A DNA stretch of 11,697 nt from Erysipelotrichaceae bacterium (GTDB taxonomy: Bacteria > Bacillota_I > Bacilli_A > Erysipelotrichales > Erysipelotrichaceae): positions 1 through 11,697 of the forward strand of contig CAAEVI010000142.1 of assembly GCA_900759455.1 (NCBI GenBank). Reading direction: 5' to 3'. The position numbers were made by a program, and so were the translations under genes. Shown piece after piece: positions 6,700 through 11,697 of this stretch. Position 1 is the stretch's first letter. Every line of letters starts with the position of its first letter. The notes under the pieces were generated by a model. It ran no database searches, was not told where the DNA came from, and worked only from the letters and a program-made list of their open reading frames with translations.

Positions 6700-7446
6700 A
6701 TGGATTATTATGGAGCGAGCGATAAGGGACTGAAACGTGCGGTAAACGAAGACTCTTATTGCTGTGTCGTCAATGCCAACAATGATTTTCTGGCATGTGT
6801 CTGTGATGGCATTGGCGGAGCAGCGGCAGGGGAAGTTGCCAGTAAGCTGGCAGTCATGCATTTACACGATAAATTTCTTGCGGCAGCGCCTTTCACAAGC
6901 GAACCGGCAATTATCGACTGGCTGAATAAAAGCATTAATGAGGCAAATGATATCATTTTTGCGTCTGCGAGCCGAAGTGTTAAACAACGCGGAATGGGGA
7001 CGACTTGCGTTGGTGTTCTTCGCAGCAATGAAAGAACTTTTGTTTTCAACGTCGGTGATTCACGTGTTTACGCTTTATATCAAGATTCTTTTCTGGCAAT
7101 GACGGAAGACCATTCTTATATTGCAGATCTGCTGAAAAGCGGTTCAATCACTTTGGAAGAGGCTAAAGTACATCCGGCACGCAATATGCTGACAAATGCA
7201 CTTGGTGTATGGGACCATGTGAAAATTGACATCAATAAGATTCGTGAAGACTATCGTGCCCTGATTATCTGCAGTGACGGGCTTCATGGTTATGTCAGTG
7301 AAGAAACGATTCGAATGGTTCTTGACAGTGATCGTGATGCAAAGGCGAAAGCAGAACTTTTAATTAATCTTGCAAATGATATGGGCGGTTATGATAATGT
7401 TACCGTCATTCTGATTCAGAATGAGGCAGGTGAAGAACATGGATAA
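6700..7446 (+). CDS. prpC: PP2C-type Ser/Thr protein phosphatase PrpC (Stp)
   Basis: PrpC is a cytosolic metal-dependent phosphatase that removes phosphate from the partner kinase PrkC and its targets. The protein has 248 residues, close to the 254 of B. subtilis PrpC. All PP2C motifs are seen: the opening YYGASDKGLKRAVNEDSY with Asp18, the metal-binding CDGIGGAAAGE (Asp36, Gly37), GDSRVYALY, MTEDHSY, CSDGLHGYV with Asp193, and GGYDNVTVIL with Asp232 and Asn233. No membrane segment is present. It starts four bases after rlmN and its last eight bases overlap prkC, so phosphatase and kinase are translated from one message, as in Bacillus. Confidence 0.97.
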   Translation: MDYYGASDKGLKRAVNEDSYCCVVNANNDFLACVCDGIGGAAAGEVASKLAVMHLHDKFLAAAPFTSEPAIIDWLNKSINEANDIIFASASRSVKQRGMGTTCVGVLRSNERTFVFNVGDSRVYALYQDSFLAMTEDHSYIADLLKSGSITLEEAKVHPARNMLTNALGVWDHVKIDINKIREDYRALIICSDGLHGYVSEETIRMVLDSDRDAKAKAELLINLANDMGGYDNVTVILIQNEAGEEHG

Positions 7447-9100
7447 ACTGATTGCTAACCGCTATCTTTTGATTTCGAATATCGGGCAAGGCGGAATGGC
7501 AGATGTTTATAAAGCGATTGATACAATATTGAACCGCGAAGTAGCCGTAAAGGTTTTACGTGGAGAATTATCACATGATCCGATGACACTGCTTCGTTTC
7601 CAACGTGAAGCCAGTGCTGCCAGTAAATTAAGTCATCCCAATGTAGTTGATGTATACGATGTGGGAGAAAGTGACGGTCGTCATTATATTGTGATGGAGT
7701 ATGTGCGCGGCCGCACGCTGAAGCAGTTGATTGCCCAGCGCGGGGCATTGAATCTCGATGAGGCAATCGATATTATGATGCAGCTGACGAGTGCGATTTC
7801 ACTTGCACATGAAAAACATATCATTCACAGAGACATTAAACCGCAAAATATTCTTGTGAAGGATGACGGAACCGTGAAAATTACGGATTTTGGTATTGCG
7901 ATTGCACATGATTCGATTCAGCTCACACAGAATCATACGGTCATGGGAAGTGCGCATTATCTGGCGCCGGAGACAACCAAAGGAGAAGCTCCCACTTCTG
8001 CAGTCGATATTTATGCTTTGGGAATAGTGTTTTACGAGCTGCTTAGCGGCAAGGTGCCTTTTAACGGAACAAATCCGACTGAAATAGCAGTCAAGCATCT
8101 GAGAGAAAAGATGCCGTATATCCGTGATTTTAATCCGACCATTCCTCAGTCAGTAGAGAATGTCATTTTAAAGGCGACCGCCAAACGCGTGGATCAGCGC
8201 TATCAAAGCGTAGATGAAATGATTGACGACCTGGCTCACTGCAGACTGGCGGAATATGCAAATGTCGATCGTCTCGAACTGGACGATGATCCTGTCTTTG
8301 CTGTTAAGGTACAGGACGGACATCTGCATGTTGAAACAAATCAGCCGAAGAAGAAGCATCGCACCGTTATAGCAGCCGCAATTGCTTCGCTGGCGGCAGT
8401 TATCATTCTCCTGAGCGCTGTTTTGACGGCAAGCGGAGTGATATCGATGGATCACTTGCTCGGAACGCCAATTCCGCAGGTCGTAGATCTTTCTGTTCAG
8501 GATGCAATTGAACTGTTGAATGAAGAAGGAATAGAAGAAGAACGCATTATAATCGAGGAAGTGCTGAGCGATGATGTTGAAAAGGGAAATGTCGTAGCTG
8601 TTGATCCGCAGCCACAGCAAAGACTTCGCAGCGGCGAAAACGTGACGCTTCAGGTATCGCGCGGCGGGCATTATGTTGTTGAAAATTATGTTGGTATGTC
8701 GGTGTCGCAGCTGCGGCAGCTCTTTGAAGAAAATGGTATTAATATTGAAATCATTCAGAAAGAAGAAGCCCGCTGGGATGTCAGCAAAGGGACGATCCTT
8801 TCCCAAAGCCTTGCTGTCGGAGATAAAATTGACCCGCAGGGCGATAATGAAATCGAGGTAGTGGTTGCATCATCGCCGACATTTGTTATTCCATCGGATA
8901 TTATCGGAATGAAGCTTCAGGATGCAAAAGATCTGTTAAGCAGCTACGGCGCAGCTGTAGTGACGAGCCGAGTCAGTGAAGATATTCTGAATGAAGAAGA
9001 AAAAATAGGAAGCGGCCTTGTAGTTCGCTGTGATCCGGGACCGCAAACGACATATACACAGGAAGGAACAGACAGCTATATTGTGCTGTACTATTATTGA
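7439..9100 (+). CDS. prkC: PASTA-domain Ser/Thr protein kinase PrkC
   Basis: This membrane-bound eukaryotic-like kinase has outer PASTA domains that bind peptidoglycan fragments; in B. subtilis it signals in stationary phase and spore germination and phosphorylates translation factors including CpgA/RsgA. Its 553 residues are shorter than the 648 of B. subtilis PrkC. The kinase domain (about 1-265) has the glycine loop GQGGMADVYK (16-25), Lys38, HRDIKPQN with Asp132, DFG from Asp150, and APE after a Thr/Ser-rich activation loop. One transmembrane helix lies at about 310-332. Three PASTA repeats follow, starting near IPQVVDLSV, YVVENYVGMS and FVIPSDIIGM. ATG 7439 is preferred over an ATG at 7421 because AGGTGA precedes it at 7428-7433. 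The start overlaps prpC, and the TGA stop is followed in the same frame by rsgA. Confidence 0.97.
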   Translation: MDKLIANRYLLISNIGQGGMADVYKAIDTILNREVAVKVLRGELSHDPMTLLRFQREASAASKLSHPNVVDVYDVGESDGRHYIVMEYVRGRTLKQLIAQRGALNLDEAIDIMMQLTSAISLAHEKHIIHRDIKPQNILVKDDGTVKITDFGIAIAHDSIQLTQNHTVMGSAHYLAPETTKGEAPTSAVDIYALGIVFYELLSGKVPFNGTNPTEIAVKHLREKMPYIRDFNPTIPQSVENVILKATAKRVDQRYQSVDEMIDDLAHCRLAEYANVDRLELDDDPVFAVKVQDGHLHVETNQPKKKHRTVIAAAIASLAAVIILLSAVLTASGVISMDHLLGTPIPQVVDLSVQDAIELLNEEGIEEERIIIEEVLSDDVEKGNVVAVDPQPQQRLRSGENVTLQVSRGGHYVVENYVGMSVSQLRQLFEENGINIEIIQKEEARWDVSKGTILSQSLAVGDKIDPQGDNEIEVVVASSPTFVIPSDIIGMKLQDAKDLLSSYGAAVVTSRVSEDILNEEEKIGSGLVVRCDPGPQTTYTQEGTDSYIVLYYY

Positions 9101-9103
9101 CAT

Positions 9104-9970
9104 ATGGAACAAGGAAAAATTATTAAAATAATCTCTAATCAGTATGATGTCCGTCTTAACAGCGGGGAGACCGTAACGTGTGTGGCGATGGGAAAACTGC
9201 GCAAATCTCATTCTCCGATCGTGGGGGATTATGTAGAGGTAGAACGATTTGACGGGTCGATCGGTATACAGAAAATACTGCCGCGTCGTAATGAACTGCG
9301 GCGGCCTTCGATTGCAAATGTCGATCAGGCAATTATCGTGATGTCAACTGTGATTCCCGATTTCTCTTTGCAGTTAATAGACAGATTGATTTTTCAGATT
9401 TGTTATGCGGGCATCAAGCCGATTCTTTGTGTTACCAAAATGGATTTGATCCCGGATGATTCCTGGATTTATGATGCAATAAAAGAATATAGAAATAGCG
9501 GATATACTGTTATTGAAAGCGGTGTCGGTTACAGTGATGATGCATTAAAACAGGTGCTTAAAGATCGCGTTTCCGTATTGACCGGGCAGTCCGGGGCCGG
9601 GAAAAGTTCTCTGTTGAACCGCATCGAACCGAATTTTCATTTACAGACGCAGGAGACCAGCAAGGCGCTGGGAAGAGGAAGACATACGACCAGACATTGT
9701 GAATTGCATGCTGTGGCAGGCGGATGGGTTGGCGATACGCCTGGGTTTTCTTCTTTGGATTTCCAGTATATGTCCATTGACAAGCTGGCATCCTGCATTC
9801 CGGATTTCCAGCCTTATCTGGGAAATTGCCGTTTCAAAGACTGCGTTCATCTGAAAGAACCTGACTGTGCAGTAAAACAGGCGGTGGAAGCAGGTGAGAT
9901 TAGTGCAAAACGATATCAGCATTATGCTGAGGTTGCCGAACTGATCGCTTCGGCACGCTCGCGTTATTAA
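9104..9970 (+). CDS. rsgA: Ribosome small-subunit GTPase RsgA (CpgA)
   Basis: RsgA is a circularly permuted GTPase that checks late 30S subunit maturation. The 288 residues match the family (B. subtilis CpgA about 298). An N-terminal OB-fold comes first, then the permuted G domain: G4 TKMDL, then G1 GQSGAGKSS (161-169, Lys167), a G2-like GRGRHTTRH, and G3 DTPGFSSLDF. The C-terminal zinc site is C242-x4-C247-x-H249-x5-C255. The start ATG comes three bases after the prkC TGA, in the same frame, and no Shine-Dalgarno is visible in the preceding 20 bases, so translation probably depends on ribosomes finishing prkC. Its place next to the kinase fits the known phosphorylation of CpgA by PrkC in B. 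subtilis. Confidence 0.96.
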   Translation: MEQGKIIKIISNQYDVRLNSGETVTCVAMGKLRKSHSPIVGDYVEVERFDGSIGIQKILPRRNELRRPSIANVDQAIIVMSTVIPDFSLQLIDRLIFQICYAGIKPILCVTKMDLIPDDSWIYDAIKEYRNSGYTVIESGVGYSDDALKQVLKDRVSVLTGQSGAGKSSLLNRIEPNFHLQTQETSKALGRGRHTTRHCELHAVAGGWVGDTPGFSSLDFQYMSIDKLASCIPDFQPYLGNCRFKDCVHLKEPDCAVKQAVEAGEISAKRYQHYAEVAELIASARSRY

Positions 9971-9987
9971 AAGGAGGTTTTGATATT

Positions 9988-10653
9988 ATGAATGAATTAG
10001 TTATCGCTCCGTCCATTTTGTCGCTTGATTTTTCAAAGGCAAGCGAGCAGATGCAGCAGCTTGCTGACAGCAAGGCTGAATGGCTTCATTTTGATGTCAT
10101 GGACGGACATTTTGTGCCGAACCTTACTTTTGGTCCGGATCTTTTGAAAGGTGTAAAAAAAGCTGTTCCCAAAATAATGGATGTACATATCATGGTAAGC
10201 GATCCGAAGAAGTATGCGGATGTCTTCATCGATGCAGGTGCAGATGTTTTGACTTTTCACAGTGAGGCTTTGGAAAACGACGTGGATGAGATTTGTGCAC
10301 TATGTGCTCATATACGTGAACGCGGTGTTAAGGCAGGTGTCAGCGTCCGCCCAAATACACCTGTGGAGTTCTTGCTTCCTTATCTAAAAGATATGGATCT
10401 TTTGCTTGTTATGTCTGTTGAACCGGGATTCGGCGGACAGGCTTTTCGAGCGCAGATGCTGGAAAAAGTGAAGGCGGCACGTGAAGTGATCGAACGGGAA
10501 GGACTGTCAACGCGAATTGAGATCGATGGCGGAATCAATGCGGATACCGGTAAATTGGCAGTGGAAGCAGGCTGTGATACGCTGGTTGCAGGAAGCTATA
10601 TATTCAAGAAAGACATCAATGCAGCGGTTGATTCTTTATTATGTCTAAAATAG
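9988..10653 (+). CDS. rpe: Ribulose-phosphate 3-epimerase
   Basis: Rpe interconverts ribulose 5-phosphate and xylulose 5-phosphate in the pentose phosphate pathway. The 221-residue protein is a complete (beta/alpha)8 barrel. Motifs are APSILSLDFS at the N-terminus, LHFDVMDGHFVPN with catalytic Asp36, DVHIMVSDP with the metal-binding His, MSVEPGFGGQ for the phosphate-binding loop, and IDGGIN with the second catalytic Asp180. A consensus AAGGAGG (9971-9977) precedes ATG 9988 by ten bases, the strongest binding site in the unit. The final 13 bases overlap thiN. Confidence 0.97.
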   Translation: MNELVIAPSILSLDFSKASEQMQQLADSKAEWLHFDVMDGHFVPNLTFGPDLLKGVKKAVPKIMDVHIMVSDPKKYADVFIDAGADVLTFHSEALENDVDEICALCAHIRERGVKAGVSVRPNTPVEFLLPYLKDMDLLLVMSVEPGFGGQAFRAQMLEKVKAAREVIEREGLSTRIEIDGGINADTGKLAVEAGCDTLVAGSYIFKKDINAAVDSLLCLK

Positions 10654-11243
10654 TGCTTGTCTCACCTTTGGCGAAAAAGATACCGTTGATCGCGGGAGCT
10701 GATTATGCCGGCGTGGATGCCGGGGCCTTGCGATGCATGGAACAAAATATTCCCATGCAGTTTGCCTTAGGGGATTTTGATACAGCGAAAAACGCATTTT
10801 CGTCAATCGAAAAGAAAGTCGAATGTCTTGTGCTTCCGTGCCGGAAAGATGAGACAGATATGGAAAGCGCAATGATCGAGGCACAGAACCGGGGATATGA
10901 AGAGATTATCTTATACGGTGTTCTTCAGGGGCGTTTTGACCATACGATGGCAAATCTCTATTTATTGCTTTATCGAAGACCGGATCTTGTCTTGATGGAT
11001 GAATGTAATCGTGTTCGAATCTTGAAACAGGGCAGCTACCGGATAAAAAAAGAGTATGCGTACCTTTCTTTTCTGGCACTGGAGGAAACATGCCTCAGTG
11101 AGAGCGGGGTAGCTTATCCTTTAGAACGCAAAACAATCTATGTGCAGGATGTTTTGACCGTATCGAATGAAATTATCGCAGAAGAGGCATTGATCACTGT
11201 GCACAGCGGTCGTGTTCTGATGATGGAAACTGATGATCAGTAA
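10641..11243 (+). CDS. thiN: Thiamine pyrophosphokinase
   Basis: ThiN transfers pyrophosphate from ATP to thiamine, giving thiamine diphosphate, the cofactor of transketolase and others. The 200 residues are near the usual 210-215. Seen are an N-terminal ADYAGVDAGALR loop (GADxGxxxL type), GDFDT (44-48), a KDETDMESAM stretch with Thr72 and Asp73, and GRFDHTMANLYLL with Asp100 and His101, all features of the family's ATP/thiamine site. The usual double glycine before RxDH is Gln-Gly (VLQGRFDH). The ATG lies within the end of rpe and has no clear Shine-Dalgarno, which points to translational coupling with rpe. It is the last gene of the unit and a terminator follows. Confidence 0.93.
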   Translation: MSKIVLVSPLAKKIPLIAGADYAGVDAGALRCMEQNIPMQFALGDFDTAKNAFSSIEKKVECLVLPCRKDETDMESAMIEAQNRGYEEIILYGVLQGRFDHTMANLYLLLYRRPDLVLMDECNRVRILKQGSYRIKKEYAYLSFLALEETCLSESGVAYPLERKTIYVQDVLTVSNEIIAEEALITVHSGRVLMMETDDQ

Positions 11244-11249
11244 ACAGGG

Positions 11250-11277
11250 AAGACCGTTTTTCACAGCGGTCTTTTTT
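11250..11277 (+). terminator. Rho-independent terminator after thiN
   Basis: AAGACCG (11250-11256) pairs with CGGTCTT (11267-11273) over a 10-base loop and runs into six T bases. It closes the rlmN-thiN transcript seven bases after the thiN stop. Confidence 0.9.
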
Positions 11278-11309
11278 GTTTTTCAAAGGAATTCAGTTTT
11301 TTTGTCATC

Positions 11310-11338
11310 TTTACATTTGTAATGAATTATGATTAAAT
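11310..11338 (+). promoter_or_regulatory. Candidate promoter for the DUF308 gene
   Basis: TTTACA (11310-11315), a 17-base spacer and TTAAAT (11333-11338) preceded by TGA form an extended -10 type promoter about 30 bases before the start codon. It follows the terminator directly, so the last gene is probably a separate transcript. Confidence 0.45.
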
Positions 11339-11355
11339 AGTGGGAGCTTTGGGAA

Positions 11356-11361
11356 GAGGTG
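11356..11361 (+). promoter_or_regulatory. Shine-Dalgarno for the GTG start at 11368
   Basis: GAGGTG (extended as GAGGTGAT) ends six bases before GTG 11368. It is the only good initiation signal upstream of this frame and supports the non-AUG start. Confidence 0.75.
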
Positions 11362-11367
11362 ATAATT

Positions 11368-11697
11368 GTGCCGCGTTTTAACAGGAATCTGGTATTTAAT
11401 TTGCTGATTGCCTTTGCGTTGATCGTGCTGGGAGCAGTCTCCATCTGGGCCAAAACAAGGCTGATATCTGTCGTGATGGTGGCATTAGGCATCGCTTTGA
11501 TGATCAGTGGCTTTGTTGAGCTGATTCGTTTTTTCATACCTGGAATTCATCATCACCATGGCGATTATAATGGGTTGTTCCGCAGTCTGCTAAGTATCGT
11601 GGCTTCAGTCATTCTTATTTGGTATCAGGGAGTCCCTCAGTGGCTGATGGTCGTGTTGTTCGGAGGATATATGCTTGTTTATGCAACGGCTTGTCTC
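11368..11697 (+). CDS. DUF308/HdeD-like membrane protein (3' end outside window)
   Basis: An open frame of 110 codons starts at GTG 11368 and runs off the window without a stop. It begins PRFNRNLVFNLLIAF and shows at least four hydrophobic helices in two hairpin-like pairs, with the pattern GAVSIWAK...VMVALGIALMISGFVELI and then SIVASVILIW...LMVVLFGGYMLV. This repeated two-helix layout with small residues fits the HdeD/DUF308 family of small multi-pass membrane proteins, whose function is mostly unknown. The loop between the two pairs holds four adjacent histidines (IPGIHHHHGDYN). Family assignment is by pattern only; a different small membrane protein remains possible. Confidence 0.68.
   Translation, partial: MPRFNRNLVFNLLIAFALIVLGAVSIWAKTRLISVVMVALGIALMISGFVELIRFFIPGIHHHHGDYNGLFRSLLSIVASVILIWYQGVPQWLMVVLFGGYMLVYATACL

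Noticed and set aside
8168..8806. A 212-codon minus-strand open frame opposite prkC
   Set aside because: It covers the kinase-to-PASTA region of a clearly conserved gene; its composition, rich in Phe, Ile, Asn and Cys, looks like a shadow frame, and no promoter or Shine-Dalgarno was seen.
1..11697. TGA read as Trp (code 4) in this organism
   Set aside because: All Trp codons seen are TGG, and TGA serves as the terminal codon at family-expected ends in rlmN, the PAP2 gene and prkC.
1..11697. CRISPR arrays, insertion sequences, phage or plasmid genes, defence or toxin-antitoxin modules
   Set aside because: No direct repeat arrays, transposase or integrase frames were seen, and nearly every long + strand frame is assignable to a housekeeping family.

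Overview
The window is an 11.7 kb piece of chromosome from a low-to-moderate GC Firmicute. The evidence is the conserved block priA - rsmB - rlmN - prpC - prkC - rsgA - rpe - thiN, the strong AAGGAGG-type ribosome binding sites, tRNA genes that encode their CCA ends, U-tailed hairpin terminators, and a homologue of the sporulation protein YunB. All genes lie on the + strand. TGG encodes Trp and TGA is used as a stop, so the standard bacterial code applies. An endospore-forming (or formerly spore-forming) gut Firmicute, possibly of the Erysipelotrichia, is my inference and is not proven by the sequence.

Region by region. Bases 2-277 are the 3' end of an unidentified gene. It overlaps yunB (225-923), which has a non-AUG start. 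Next come a structured 3' region, a promoter, a two-gene tRNA unit (Leu-UAA and Cys-GCA) and a terminator (1279-1310). Bases 1392-5577 hold priA, a PAP2-family membrane phosphatase gene and rsmB, packed with overlaps, and closed by a strong terminator at 5586-5609. Bases 5655-11243 hold a second tight unit, rlmN, prpC, prkC, rsgA, rpe and thiN, closed by a terminator at 11250-11277. A new promoter then starts a DUF308/HdeD-like membrane protein gene that runs off the window.

Functional logic. PriA restarts stalled replication forks. RsmB and RlmN methylate rRNA (RlmN also tRNA). RsgA (CpgA) is a GTPase of 30S ribosome maturation. PrpC and PrkC are a phosphatase/kinase pair that senses cell-wall fragments through PASTA domains and, in Bacillus subtilis, acts on RsgA among other targets. 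Rpe and ThiN belong to pentose phosphate and thiamine metabolism. This is the known B. subtilis yloI-yloS type neighbourhood with changes. The def-fmt pair normally between priA and rsmB is absent and a PAP2 phosphatase gene is in its place. The upstream flank is yunB plus tRNAs rather than coaBC. No spoVM follows thiN.

I see no new defence system, mobile element, CRISPR array or toxin module. The points most worth a second look are the prkC/rsgA junction (the same reading frame separated only by TGA-CAT, with no Shine-Dalgarno sequence for rsgA), the 29-codon open in-frame extension after the yunB TGA stop that carries a long hairpin, and the def-fmt to PAP2 replacement.
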